Shown piece after piece: positions 8,556 to 17,231 of a stretch of DNA of 64,000 nucleotides. The notes under the pieces were generated by a model. It searched no databases, was not told where the DNA came from, and worked only from the letters and a program-made list of their open reading frames with translations. The position numbers and the translations under genes were made by a program. This DNA is from an uncultured Lachnospiraceae bacterium (GTDB taxonomy: Bacteria; Bacillota; Clostridia; Lachnospirales; Lachnospiraceae). The DNA lies in contig CAMWQW010000010.1 in assembly GCA_947176505.1 (NCBI GenBank), positions 62,001 to 126,000 on the forward strand. Reading direction: 5' to 3'. Each line of letters opens with the position of its first letter. Position 1 is the first letter of the stretch.

Positions 8556-9629
8556 ATGAAGATAATAAATATGAACGGAAAGCATTCAAAAAAAATACAT
8601 TGCATACTGTTTGCTGTTCTTACAGGGGTAATACTAAGCGCCTGCGGAGAAGGCAGGCAGATGAGCTACACGGAACAGGGCATGGCGGCAGTCGAAGAAC
8701 TGGAGTATGACGAGGCTCTTAACTGCTTTGCAAGTGCGCGGGAAGCGGGTGAGGACGAGCAGCTCGTGTACCGCGGCATGGGAATCGCTTATATGGGGAT
8801 GACGCAGTACGCAGATGCGATCACTTATCTGGAAGCGGCGCTGCACAGCGGAGGCGGAAGGGTAGAGGATATTGATTTCGATATCAATTATTATCTCGCC
8901 ACAGCATACTACAAGAACGGACAGCTACAGGAGGCGTCGGATGCTTACAGTGCGATTCTTTCACTGCGTCCAAGGGAGAAAGACGCCTATTATCTGCGGG
9001 GATGTGTGAAACTGGCACAGGATAATTTTGAGGGAGCGCAGGCTGATTTTGATGAGGCAGTGGCGCTTGATGGCAGGAATTATGACCAGATGATCCGCAT
9101 TTACATGGCATTGGAAGAATACGGATATAAAGATGCCGGGCTGACATATCTGCAGAATGCTCTGACGGAGAATGAGAAGTCTATCTCGGATTACGATATG
9201 GGGCGTATTTGTTATTACATGGGAGACTATGAGAATGCGCGCAGCTATCTTAGCAATCTGAAAACGGCGACAGATTACGGCGCGGCGCTTTATTTAGGAA
9301 GAACCTATGAGGCACTCGGAGATTACAATTATGCTTCGACCATTTACGCGCAGTATACGGAAAATGACCAGAGTAAAGCCGAGATATATAATCAATTAGG
9401 TCTGTGCAAGATGCAGATGGAAGAATACGAGGACGCGCTTGCAGCTTTTCAGGCGGCAATGAATATTGAAGACAACGGTATGATGCAGACGCTCAAATTT
9501 AATGAGATTGTTACCTATGAGTATATGCACGATTATACGACGGCAGCGACATTGATGAGCAGTTATCTGCGTTCGTATCCGGATGATGCGACAGCGAAGA
9601 GGGAATACGAGTTTTTACAGACGAGATGA
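8556..9629 (+). CDS. Tetratricopeptide-repeat lipoprotein
   Basis: 357 aa. A lysine-containing N-terminus, a hydrophobic stretch (about 14-26) and lipobox LSAC with Cys30 indicate an exported lipoprotein. The rest consists of degenerate 34-residue TPRs, visible in motifs such as AYYKNGQLQEASDAYSAILSLRP and GLCKMQMEEYEDALAAFQAAM. TPR lipoproteins act as protein-interaction scaffolds at the outer face of the membrane; the partner is unknown. No strong ribosome binding site precedes ATG 8556 or the alternative ATG 8571, so the start is approximate. The 189-bp gap upstream contains no convincing gene. Confidence 0.85.
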   Translation: MKIINMNGKHSKKIHCILFAVLTGVILSACGEGRQMSYTEQGMAAVEELEYDEALNCFASAREAGEDEQLVYRGMGIAYMGMTQYADAITYLEAALHSGGGRVEDIDFDINYYLATAYYKNGQLQEASDAYSAILSLRPREKDAYYLRGCVKLAQDNFEGAQADFDEAVALDGRNYDQMIRIYMALEEYGYKDAGLTYLQNALTENEKSISDYDMGRICYYMGDYENARSYLSNLKTATDYGAALYLGRTYEALGDYNYASTIYAQYTENDQSKAEIYNQLGLCKMQMEEYEDALAAFQAAMNIEDNGMMQTLKFNEIVTYEYMHDYTTAATLMSSYLRSYPDDATAKREYEFLQTR

Positions 9630-9631
9630 GA

Positions 9632-9660
9632 TTGACAAGGTAAAAAGCCGATGTTACTAT
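9632..9660 (+). promoter_or_regulatory. Promoter for the nudix-pyrF-pyrE operon
   Basis: TTGACA (9632-9637), exactly 17 nt, then TACTAT (9655-9660). The leader to the first gene is about 105 nt. No PyrR-type attenuator was recognised in it. Confidence 0.65.
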
Positions 9661-9772
9661 TTGAAATAGCAGCTTGTGTTTAGACGGCAATGTATGTTTT
9701 ATAAGGGGCGCGTCTTAGCCGGGCGGAACAATAAAATGATGCATGAGTTATGCAGGAGGGCATGGTAGAAGA

Positions 9773-10177
9773 ATGGAGAATACTTTCTTACGTGTAAAAG
9801 GCATTATTAAGAAAAACGACAAGTATCTGTTGATTAAGAGGTGGGTAGATGACAGAATCCCGGATCCCTTTGTATGGGAATTTATCGACGCGGAAGTTCA
9901 ACACGGAGAGGCGCCGGACGATACGGTTCGCCGTGCAATCAGAGAGCAGTTGTCTGTAGACGGGAATATAGACAAAATTGAGTATACATGGTCAAGTATG
10001 CTGGGCGATACCCACTGTGTGGGCATTGCGTACCTGTGTTCCATTAAAGAAGAAGATGAGGCAAATATCGTGCTGTCAGAGGAATACGGAGAATGGACAT
10101 GGGTGTCCCGGGAAGAGTTTAAGCTTTACATAGAGAATCAGTATGTACTTCAGGATTTGGAAGGAAAAGCATTATGA
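9773..10177 (+). CDS. Nudix-fold protein with degenerate Nudix box
   Basis: 134 aa from ATG 9773; AGGAGGG ends at 9760, a long spacing of 12 nt. The fold signature is FLRVKGIIKKNDKYLLIKRW, then WEFIDAEVQHGEAPDDTVRRAIREQL, ending in EYGEWTWVSREEF. Against the Nudix box consensus (GX5EX7REUXEEXGU) the first Gly is Ala, the RE Glu is Ala and one of the EE pair is Gln. Only part of the metal site therefore remains, and the protein may be non-catalytic or bind a nucleotide as a ligand (inference). Its TGA overlaps the ATG of pyrF in ATGA, so the two are translationally coupled, which points to a role near pyrimidine metabolism. Confidence 0.78.
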   Translation: MENTFLRVKGIIKKNDKYLLIKRWVDDRIPDPFVWEFIDAEVQHGEAPDDTVRRAIREQLSVDGNIDKIEYTWSSMLGDTHCVGIAYLCSIKEEDEANIVLSEEYGEWTWVSREEFKLYIENQYVLQDLEGKAL

Positions 10178-11133
10178 TTAATAAATTAGTAAATAAGATT
10201 CGGAAAACGGGCGCGCCGATTGTGGTAGGGTTAGACCCTACCATGAAGTTTGTGCCGGAACATATTCAGAAGAAAGCCTTTGCGGAGTACGGAGAAACGC
10301 TTAAGGGTGCGGCGGAAGCAATCTGGCAGTACAATAAGGCGATTATTGACAATATTTATGATTTGATTCCAGCTGTGAAACCGCAGATTGCCATGTATGA
10401 ACAGTTTGGCATTGAGGGCTTGATTGCTTTTCAGAAAACGGTGGAATACTGCAAGCAGAAGGAACTTATCGTAATCGGCGATATCAAACGTGGTGATATC
10501 GGTTCTACCTCGGAGGCATATGCGGTAGGACATCTCGGACAGGTCAAAGTCGGGAATACTATGTGCAGAGGCTTTGACGAAGATTTTGTGACGGTGAATC
10601 CGTATCTTGGTTCTGACGGAGTAAAACCGTTTATCAAGGTGTGTTCGGAAGAAAAGAAAGGAATCTTCGTGCTGGTGAAGACATCGAACCCCAGCAGCGG
10701 TGAATTACAGGACAGGTTAGTGAGAGCCAAAGCAGAATGCGGTGGTGCAGGCGTGGACAGACCGCTCTATGAGCTTGTGGGAGAGCAGGTAGCGGCATGG
10801 GGCGCAGAGTGCATGGGCGAATCTTACAGCTATATAGGCGCAGTGGTTGGTGCGACTTATCCGGAGCAGGGTAAAATCTTAAGAGAGATTATGCCGAAAG
10901 CGTTTATTCTTGTGCCGGGATATGGTGCGCAGGGCGGCAAAGGCGCAGATTTGATACATTTTTTCAATAAGGACGGGCTGGGTGCAATCGTCAATTCATC
11001 CAGAGGCATTATCGCGGCATATCAGCAGGAGCAGTACGCAGAATATGGGGCGGAGAATTTCGCAGATGCTTCCAGAGCGGCAGTTCTTGCCATGAAAGAA
11101 GATATTGCGCAGGCGCTGGCAGAAAGAGCGTAG
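10174..11133 (+). CDS. pyrF: Orotidine 5'-phosphate decarboxylase, type 2
   Basis: 319 aa. It converts OMP to UMP, the last step of de novo pyrimidine synthesis, in the cytoplasm. The active-site array is VIGDIKRGDIGST (DxKxxD). LVPGYGAQGGKGAD and NSSRGI form the phosphate-binding region near the C-terminus. The length and insertions match the long type 2 subfamily, common in Clostridia and Actinobacteria, rather than the 230-aa type 1 enzyme. The start overlaps the preceding stop by 4 nt. pyrE follows after about 50 bp with its own ribosome binding site. Confidence 0.96.
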   Translation: MINKLVNKIRKTGAPIVVGLDPTMKFVPEHIQKKAFAEYGETLKGAAEAIWQYNKAIIDNIYDLIPAVKPQIAMYEQFGIEGLIAFQKTVEYCKQKELIVIGDIKRGDIGSTSEAYAVGHLGQVKVGNTMCRGFDEDFVTVNPYLGSDGVKPFIKVCSEEKKGIFVLVKTSNPSSGELQDRLVRAKAECGGAGVDRPLYELVGEQVAAWGAECMGESYSYIGAVVGATYPEQGKILREIMPKAFILVPGYGAQGGKGADLIHFFNKDGLGAIVNSSRGIIAAYQQEQYAEYGAENFADASRAAVLAMKEDIAQALAERA

Positions 11134-11186
11134 AATCAGAGGAGTTGTTTTTGACCGTATCGGGAGAGAACAGGAGGTTTGAGAGG

Positions 11187-11864
11187 ATGGAACAGTACAA
11201 ACAGGAATTTATTGAATTTATGGTGGACAGCCAAGTACTTAAGTTTGGAGATTTCACATTAAAGAGCGGTAGAAAGTCACCGTTTTTTATGAATGCAGGG
11301 GCATATGTAACGGGAACACAGCTTCGCAGGCTGGGTGAATACTATGCGAAAGCGATTCACGATAGGTACGGACTGGATTTCGATGTGCTGTTCGGACCGG
11401 CATATAAAGGGATACCGCTTTCGGTGGCGACAACAATGGCAATCAGCGAGTTATACGGTAAGGAGATTCGTTATTGCTCTAACAGAAAAGAAGTGAAGGA
11501 TCACGGTGATACGGGAATTTTGCTCGGCAGTAAGCTAAAGGATGGCGACAGGGTGGTAATCATTGAAGACGTGACCACTTCCGGAAAGTCTATCGAGGAA
11601 ACGTTCCCGATTCTCAAAAGTCAGGCTGATGTACAGATTAAAGGATTGATGGTTTCCCTGAATCGTATGGAACGCGGTTTAGAAAGTGAGAAGAGTGCGC
11701 TGGAGGAAATCAAAACAAAATACGGATTTGATGCGAACGCGATCGTGACGATGGAAGAGGTGGTAAGCTGTCTTTACAATAAGCCGTATAAGGGAACGGT
11801 ATACATTGATGATACATTAAAGAGTGCCATTGATGCATATTATGAGCAATATGGGGCAAAGTAA
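11187..11864 (+). CDS. pyrE: Orotate phosphoribosyltransferase
   Basis: 225 aa from ATG 11187, which has AGGAGG at 11172-11177 with 9-nt spacing; this decides against the in-frame upstream extension to 11145. It transfers ribose-5-phosphate from PRPP to orotate, giving OMP for the adjacent PyrF. The PRPP-binding motif is VVIIEDVTTSGKS (two acidic residues followed by TTSG). The N-terminal FGDFTLKSGRKSPFFMNAG contains the orotate/PRPP loop. The length fits the family. Confidence 0.96.
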   Translation: MEQYKQEFIEFMVDSQVLKFGDFTLKSGRKSPFFMNAGAYVTGTQLRRLGEYYAKAIHDRYGLDFDVLFGPAYKGIPLSVATTMAISELYGKEIRYCSNRKEVKDHGDTGILLGSKLKDGDRVVIIEDVTTSGKSIEETFPILKSQADVQIKGLMVSLNRMERGLESEKSALEEIKTKYGFDANAIVTMEEVVSCLYNKPYKGTVYIDDTLKSAIDAYYEQYGAK

Positions 11865-11898
11865 GCGGAAGCACAGAACATAGAAAGGAAGCGTAAGA

Positions 11899-12051
11899 AT
11901 GGAAGAAAAAACTTATAAGACGATGGGCGGATCCGGCGCATTAAATATCGCGGTTGGCGTAGTTGCCTTAGTGGTTGGTGTTGCGAGCGGCGTTCTCCTG
12001 ATTATCAGCGGTGCGAAATTATTGGCGGGAAGAAATAAGATTTTATTCTAA
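11899..12051 (+). CDS. Small single-pass membrane protein, unknown
   Basis: 50 aa, with AAAGGAA 9 nt upstream of ATG 11899. The N-terminus is polar (MEEKTYKTMGGSG). One long hydrophobic helix of Ala, Val, Gly and Leu spans about residues 15-42, followed by a basic tail (GRNK). No known domain was recognised. The Shine-Dalgarno site, the clean membrane segment and the terminator-like hairpin right after support a real gene. It sits 34 bp after pyrE and may be co-transcribed. Confidence 0.65.
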   Translation: MEEKTYKTMGGSGALNIAVGVVALVVGVASGVLLIISGAKLLAGRNKILF

Positions 12052-12072
12052 AGAGAACAAGTTGAGAGAGGG

Positions 12073-12105
12073 ATGGGTATTTTCGGAATAGTCGGAAATA
12101 CCCAT
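12073..12105 (+). terminator. Hairpin after the small membrane protein
   Basis: ATGGGTATTT (12073-12082) pairs with AAATACCCAT (12096-12105). Only a short T stretch follows. Confidence 0.6.
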
Positions 12106-12191
12106 TTCCAACTTTCACAGACCTGCATTGCTGTCGATGGACATGTATATCGGTGCGGCATAGGCGGGACAATATAGGGTAAGGAGCTGCT

Positions 12192-12515
12192 ATGGCGAAG
12201 AAGAACAGTTATATGTTTACGAGTAAACAACATACTCAGAAAGGAATCATGTCTACAATACTTGGCGTGATTTCGCTTGCGACGCTTGCTTATGCCGTTG
12301 TTATGAGCTACCTGCGGGCGGGGGATATCCCCAGACAGTATGGAGCGGCAGCAATGTTAGTCATGATTTTTGCTTTTACAGGGGTAGCGCTGGGAGTGAT
12401 TTCCAAGACGGAACGGGATAAGTTCTATCTGTTCACATATCTTGGTATCGGGCTCAACGTTTTGGCGCTTGCCGTAATCAGTGTGATTCTGTATGCGGGT
12501 GCGTATGCATCGTAG
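12192..12515 (+). CDS. Small membrane protein, DUF6142-like
   Basis: 107 aa, with AAGGAG 8 nt upstream. A polar, basic N-terminus (AKKNSYMFTSKQHTQKG) precedes three predicted helices at about 19-41, 52-73 and 80-104. The layout resembles a small Clostridia membrane protein family that I recall as DUF6142; this name is low confidence. No catalytic motif is visible. It lies between two other orphan genes, so context gives no function. Confidence 0.7.
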   Translation: MAKKNSYMFTSKQHTQKGIMSTILGVISLATLAYAVVMSYLRAGDIPRQYGAAAMLVMIFAFTGVALGVISKTERDKFYLFTYLGIGLNVLALAVISVILYAGAYAS

Positions 12516-12600
12516 ACCGATAGGATGTGACAGGGGTTCGGGAATGCTTGAACCGATTGCCTCATTGTCCGTGAAAATGAAATGAAAGGTATTGATTCAT

Positions 12601-14688
12601 ATGGAAGATTTATATATTACGGAGACAGAGAAAGAAGATTTGGAAAAGGAAAGATACGTTCTTGGGATTGAGCGGATTAAGGAAATACTGAACGAGTCAA
12701 TCTGTGCGGAACCGATGCAGGCTTATTTTTACCGTATGGCGACGTTTGTCCTGCTTATGGACCGGGCGTGGAACATCGTGGAGAGCGGCAGACTGCACCG
12801 GATGAGTATGGAGGAGCTGCAGGACTTCAATAGGCAGCTTTATGAGGATATCCTTCCAGAGAATTATGGGAACAGTTATGGAAATCCGGATTACGCAGTT
12901 GATTGTCTGGGTGAGTCAATGGGAAAAATGCTATCGTTTCTCTATACTGAACTGCGTGGAATGATACCGGCGGCTTTTGAACAGAACAGATTTGACATGG
13001 TAATACGGATGGAGCTTTTTTTGGAAATTTATCAGGAGTTTGTGAGCGCGGCGCGGGAGAACGAAGAACAGAATGCGGATGCGATACAACAAATACTGTA
13101 TTGGTATGTGAGCGACTATTATGAGCCGGAAGCTCTTGAGAGAACAGCAGGACTTTTGTGCCCCGGAAAAGATTTTGCCTATCGCATCATTATGCAAAGT
13201 GACCTGAATGATTTGAGATATCTGTATTATTACGGCGAGTATGTTACCGATAATGAGCTTAAGACGGCAAAGCACCTAAATGAGATGCCGGAGGAGAAGA
13301 TTAAGTTGCTGGCGGATACCTATACGGAAGGATATCGGATCGGCTTTGAGACAGGTAATAAAGACATTTCTATCAAGAAGACAGTGAATATCAGATACTG
13401 TCTTGGGTTCGAACGGATGATGCGTCAGGCGGTTATTAATTTTGACCGAATAGGTCTACGCCCCACGATCTATCGGGCAGGAAGTAATATTTTTCAAGGG
13501 AGAAGCGTCAATAAGAATGGTTTCTTTGGTGCCAACCCTAACAAACAGTTTGACTATGACCATAGGGAGGATCAGGCGCTGATTTTAGACAAACTTCTTG
13601 TGGAACGGAAATTGGACTGTATGAAGAACGCTTATGAGCAATACAAGCAGGAGGCAGCGGTTTTCGGTGGTCCGGCTGTGGCGGAGATATTCGGTGAGAA
13701 ACCGTTCGTACCGCTCACTAAGAAGAATGTTTACAAGCTGTCAAAGAAACAGCAGAAGCTTTCCGTGGAGTATGCCTCCAAAGCCGGAGCGATGCAGAAT
13801 AACTATATTCCCGGTGAGGAGAGGAGCTTTACAATCATAGCTTTTCCGGTCCCGGATATCGGTGAGCGATATGAAGAAATATTCGATGACATTGTGCAGA
13901 TTAATACACTTGACTATAAACTGTATCAAGGCATCCAGCAGAAAATTATAGATGTGTTGGATCGGGGATTGACCGTCAGAGTCAAAGGGTGCGGAAAGAA
14001 CAAAACTGATATGACGATCAGGCTGCACAAGCTGCAGAATCCCGATAAGGAGACGAATTTTGAAAATTGTGTGGCGGACGTAAATATTCCGGTAGGAGAG
14101 GTATTCACTTCCCCGGTACTTGCCGGAACAAACGGCGTGCTGCATGTGACGAGAGTATTCCTAAATGAATTAGAGTATAAAGATATCCGGCTGGAATTTA
14201 AAGATGGCATGGTTGTCGACTATGGCTGTGCAAACTTTCCTTCGGAGGAAGAAAACCGTAAGTATATCAAGGATAATGTGTTGTTTCATCACGATACGCT
14301 TCCACTCGGAGAGTTTGCGATCGGCACGAATACGACGGCGTATGTGACGGCACGCAAATACGGCATTGAGGATAAGATGCCGATTCTGATTGCCGAGAAG
14401 ACGGGACCGCATTTTGCGGTAGGTGATACATGCTATTCCCACGCGGAGAATGTAAAAGTGTTTAATCCGGACGGAAAAGAAATTATCGCCAAGGATAATG
14501 AAGTGTCAATACTTCGTGACACGGATGTCAGTAAGGCGTATTTCCAATGTCACACGGATATTACGATTCCTTATGATGAGTTGGGAGAATTATCGGTGTT
14601 GACCGAGGACGGGGAATCCATTTCAATTATCCGAGACGGTCAATTTGTTTTGCAGGGATGCGAGGAACTGAATCGTGCGTTCGTGTGA
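12601..14688 (+). CDS. M29-type aminopeptidase with long N-terminal extension
   Basis: 695 aa from ATG 12601; a TTG at 12592 is in frame but too close to the AAAGG site. The C-terminal about 330 residues carry M29 metal-site motifs in order: PVGEVFTSP, LPLGEFAIGTN, TGPHFAVGDTCYSH and CHTDITIPYDEL. The Glu, Glu, His and His/Asp ligands of a dinuclear metallo-aminopeptidase are visible. Ordinary M29 enzymes are about 410 aa, whereas this has about 290 extra N-terminal, mainly helical residues with no recognised domain. There is no signal peptide, so it should be cytoplasmic and likely helps recycle peptides. The purE promoter lies immediately downstream. Confidence 0.82.
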   Translation: MEDLYITETEKEDLEKERYVLGIERIKEILNESICAEPMQAYFYRMATFVLLMDRAWNIVESGRLHRMSMEELQDFNRQLYEDILPENYGNSYGNPDYAVDCLGESMGKMLSFLYTELRGMIPAAFEQNRFDMVIRMELFLEIYQEFVSAARENEEQNADAIQQILYWYVSDYYEPEALERTAGLLCPGKDFAYRIIMQSDLNDLRYLYYYGEYVTDNELKTAKHLNEMPEEKIKLLADTYTEGYRIGFETGNKDISIKKTVNIRYCLGFERMMRQAVINFDRIGLRPTIYRAGSNIFQGRSVNKNGFFGANPNKQFDYDHREDQALILDKLLVERKLDCMKNAYEQYKQEAAVFGGPAVAEIFGEKPFVPLTKKNVYKLSKKQQKLSVEYASKAGAMQNNYIPGEERSFTIIAFPVPDIGERYEEIFDDIVQINTLDYKLYQGIQQKIIDVLDRGLTVRVKGCGKNKTDMTIRLHKLQNPDKETNFENCVADVNIPVGEVFTSPVLAGTNGVLHVTRVFLNELEYKDIRLEFKDGMVVDYGCANFPSEEENRKYIKDNVLFHHDTLPLGEFAIGTNTTAYVTARKYGIEDKMPILIAEKTGPHFAVGDTCYSHAENVKVFNPDGKEIIAKDNEVSILRDTDVSKAYFQCHTDITIPYDELGELSVLTEDGESISIIRDGQFVLQGCEELNRAFV

Positions 14689-14718
14689 GGGAAGATATCA
14701 ATCCGGATGAAAAGATAG

Positions 14719-14747
14719 TTGCGCGGTTGCGGAAAATCTAGTACACT
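14719..14747 (+). promoter_or_regulatory. Promoter for the pur operon
   Basis: TTGCGC (14719-14724), 17-nt spacer, TACACT (14742-14747), about 70 bp before purE. Confidence 0.6.
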
Positions 14748-14771
14748 AATGATGGGTATTAATCAGCAATT

Positions 14772-14787
14772 CCACAATATATTGTGG
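14772..14787. promoter_or_regulatory. Perfect 16-bp palindrome in the purE leader
   Basis: CCACAATATATTGTGG lies about 25 nt downstream of the predicted -10 and 29 nt before purE. It could be a repressor operator. No purine riboswitch sequence was seen upstream of purE. Confidence 0.5.
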
Positions 14788-14815
14788 GTCACGTTAAATC
14801 GAGGAGGAAATATAG

Positions 14816-15325
14816 ATGGCACAAGTAGGCATTGTAATGGGCAGCGATTCCGATATGTCCGTTATGGCAAAAGCGGCTGATTTATTGGAAGATTTGGGTA
14901 TTACTTATGAAATGTCGATTATTTCGGCGCACAGGGAGCCGGATGTATTTTATGAGTATGCTAAGAGCGCAGAGAGCAAGGGATATAAGGTGATTATTGC
15001 AGGCGCGGGCAAAGCGGCGCATCTGCCGGGAATGTGCGCGGCTATTTTTCCGATGCCGGTCATAGGCGTTCCGATGAAGACCTCGGACTTGGGCGGTGTG
15101 GATTCGCTGTATTCCATTGTGCAGATGCCGTCAGGTATACCGGTTGCTACGGTGGCGATTAACGGCGGTCAGAATGCAGGTATTCTCGCGGCGAAGATTC
15201 TTGCCACATCCGACGAAGCGCTTTTACAGAGGTTGAAAGACTATACGCAAAGTCTTAAAGAGAGCGTGCAGAAGAAGGATGCGAAACTTAAGGAAGTCGG
15301 ATACAGAAATTATCTGGCGGATTAG
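14816..15325 (+). CDS. purE: N5-carboxyaminoimidazole ribonucleotide mutase, class I PurE
   Basis: 169 aa, with GAGGAGG 8 nt upstream of ATG 14816. It moves the carboxyl group from N5-CAIR to give CAIR in purine synthesis. The hallmarks are MGSDSDMSVM at the N-terminus, SAHREPD with the catalytic His, GAGKAAHLPGM, PVIGVPM and INGGQNAG. The length is normal for the octameric class I enzyme. It is first in a purE-purM-purN-purD cluster, so the proteins cover non-consecutive steps of one pathway. No purK was found in the window. Confidence 0.97.
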   Translation: MAQVGIVMGSDSDMSVMAKAADLLEDLGITYEMSIISAHREPDVFYEYAKSAESKGYKVIIAGAGKAAHLPGMCAAIFPMPVIGVPMKTSDLGGVDSLYSIVQMPSGIPVATVAINGGQNAGILAAKILATSDEALLQRLKDYTQSLKESVQKKDAKLKEVGYRNYLAD

Positions 15326-15359
15326 CGCATTGTGTGGCGTATAAGAATCAATGTGACCA

Positions 15360-15403
15360 GTAAAACATTATAAAGTAAAACATTATAATAAGTAAAATAT
15401 AAA
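15360..15403 (+). repeat. Short AT-rich direct repeats in purE-purM gap
   Basis: TAAAACATTATAA occurs twice within about 20 bp, followed by a degenerate third copy (TAAAATATAAA). There are about two and a half units in the 118-bp gap before purM. The function is unknown. Confidence 0.55.
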
Positions 15404-15443
15404 CATAGACGGATAAATGACGATGAATAGTTTGGAGGAAATC

Positions 15444-16469
15444 ATGGATTACAAGACAGCGGGTGTCGATATAGAGGCCGGTTACCAATCGGTAGAACTG
15501 ATGAAGAAGTATGTGAAGGGAACGATGAGACCGGAAGTGTTAGGCGGTTTAGGCGGGTTTTCGGGTGCATTTTCCATGGAGAAGATTAAGGAGATGGACA
15601 ATCCGGTACTGCTATCCGGCACGGATGGCGTCGGCACTAAGATTAAGCTGGCATTCCTGATGGATAAGCATGATACGGTGGGAATTGACTGTGTGGCGAT
15701 GTGTGTCAACGACGTGGTATGCGCCGGCGGAGAGCCGCTGTTTTTCTTAGATTATATTGCCTGCGGCAAAAATTATCCGGAAAAGATTGCAACAATTGTC
15801 GGCGGTGTAGCCGAGGGCTGCAAGCAGGCAGGCGCGGCGTTGATCGGCGGAGAGACTGCGGAGCATCCGGGTCTGATGCCGGAAGATGAATATGACCTTG
15901 CCGGATTTGCCGTGGGTGTAGTTGATAAGAAGGATCTGATTACGGGGGAAGACATTAAGGCGGGGGATACGCTGATCGGTATTGCTTCTTCAGGCGTACA
16001 CAGCAACGGATTTTCGCTTGTGCGCAAGGTGTTTGAAATGACGAAAGAAAGTTTGGACACATACTATGAAGAATTGGGTAAAACGCTGGGCGAGGCGCTT
16101 ATTACGCCGACCAGAATCTATGTGAAAGCGCTGCAGTCTGTCCGTGATGCCGGAGTGACGATTAAGGGGTGCAGCCATATTACCGGAGGAGGATTCTATG
16201 AGAATATACCGAGAATGCTTCCGGAAGGGGTGGATGCAGTCATACATAAGGGCAGCTATCCGGTTCTTCCAATCTTTAAGTTACTGCAGGAGACCGGCAA
16301 TCTGGAAGAGAAGATGATGTATAATACATATAATATGGGACTGGGAATGGTGCTGGCGGTGGATCCGGCAGACACCGATAAGACTTTGCAGGCGCTTAAG
16401 GAAGCGGGCGAGGATGCTTATACGGTCGGCGAAGTGATATCCGGAAGCAGAGGAGTGGTACTGAAATAG
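15444..16469 (+). CDS. purM: Phosphoribosylformylglycinamidine cyclo-ligase
   Basis: 341 aa. It closes the imidazole ring, turning FGAM into AIR with ATP. ATG 15444 is preferred because GGAGG lies 6 nt upstream and [14 protein letters not shown] is the family's standard N-terminus; an ATG at 15417 is in frame. The motifs are [39 protein letters not shown] and [13 protein letters not shown], typical of the AIRS/PurL ATP-binding fold. The position between purE and purN supports the call. Confidence 0.97.
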   Translation: MDYKTAGVDIEAGYQSVELMKKYVKGTMRPEVLGGLGGFSGAFSMEKIKEMDNPVLLSGTDGVGTKIKLAFLMDKHDTVGIDCVAMCVNDVVCAGGEPLFFLDYIACGKNYPEKIATIVGGVAEGCKQAGAALIGGETAEHPGLMPEDEYDLAGFAVGVVDKKDLITGEDIKAGDTLIGIASSGVHSNGFSLVRKVFEMTKESLDTYYEELGKTLGEALITPTRIYVKALQSVRDAGVTIKGCSHITGGGFYENIPRMLPEGVDAVIHKGSYPVLPIFKLLQETGNLEEKMMYNTYNMGLGMVLAVDPADTDKTLQALKEAGEDAYTVGEVISGSRGVVLK

Positions 16470-16576
16470 AGCCGGATTGGCATGGTGATACGGAAACGAA
16501 TTGATATGGATAGACTAACTTAAGATGTAAATAAATATACAAATTAATATGTGATAAAAAGGGAGTGGCAGCGGTA

Positions 16577-17203
16577 ATGCTTAGAGTGGTGGTTTGTGTG
16601 TCGGGAAGCGGCACGAATTTGCAGGCGATTATTGAAGGGGTAGAGAAAGGCTCCGTAACCAATGTAGAACTTGTACGGGTGATCAGCAATAACAGAAATG
16701 CTTATGCCTTGGAGCGCGCCCGAGATGCCGGGATTGAAGCGGTCTGTGTTTCACCTCGCGATTATACGGACAGAGAGCGGTTCAATGAGGCATTCATACA
16801 GGAAGTAGATGCGGCAGATCCGGATTTGATTGTGCTGGCAGGCTTCCTTGTGACGATTCCGCCGCAGTTGATTAAGAAGTATGAGAATAGGATTGTCAAT
16901 ATTCATCCGTCGTTAATTCCTTCCTTTTGCGGTACGGGCTATTACGGAATTAAGGTACATGAGGCGGCTCTTGCAAGAGGCGTGAAGGTTACCGGCGCGA
17001 CAGTGCATTTTGTGGATGAAGGTATGGATACGGGACCGATTATTATGCAGAAGACAGTGGCGGTGCAGGATGGCGATACACCCAAGACATTACAGCAAAG
17101 AGTTATGGAGCAGGCGGAGTGGATTATCCTTCCGTGGAGTCTCAACTTGATTGCCAACGGCAAGGTGACAGTGGAGAATGGGCAGGTATGCGTGTCTGAA
17201 TAG
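16577..17203 (+). CDS. purN: Phosphoribosylglycinamide formyltransferase
   Basis: 208 aa. It transfers a formyl group from 10-formyltetrahydrofolate to GAR. VVCVSGSGTNLQAI is the phosphate loop. NIHPSLIPSFCGTGYYG carries the catalytic Asn-His-Ser region, and VHFVDEGMDTGPII contains the catalytic Asp. ATG 16577 starts two residues before the core strand. GTG 16565 is in frame but overlaps the GGGAG site. purD begins 28 bp after the stop. Confidence 0.95.
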   Translation: MLRVVVCVSGSGTNLQAIIEGVEKGSVTNVELVRVISNNRNAYALERARDAGIEAVCVSPRDYTDRERFNEAFIQEVDAADPDLIVLAGFLVTIPPQLIKKYENRIVNIHPSLIPSFCGTGYYGIKVHEAALARGVKVTGATVHFVDEGMDTGPIIMQKTVAVQDGDTPKTLQQRVMEQAEWIILPWSLNLIANGKVTVENGQVCVSE

Positions 17204-17231
17204 GCGGCATCGGAAAGGTGAGAGGTTGTTA

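Noticed and set aside
8480..8710. 76-aa plus-strand frame overlapping the start of the TPR lipoprotein gene
   Set aside because: No convincing ribosome binding site, highly polar and biased composition, and it runs out of frame into a well-supported lipoprotein gene.
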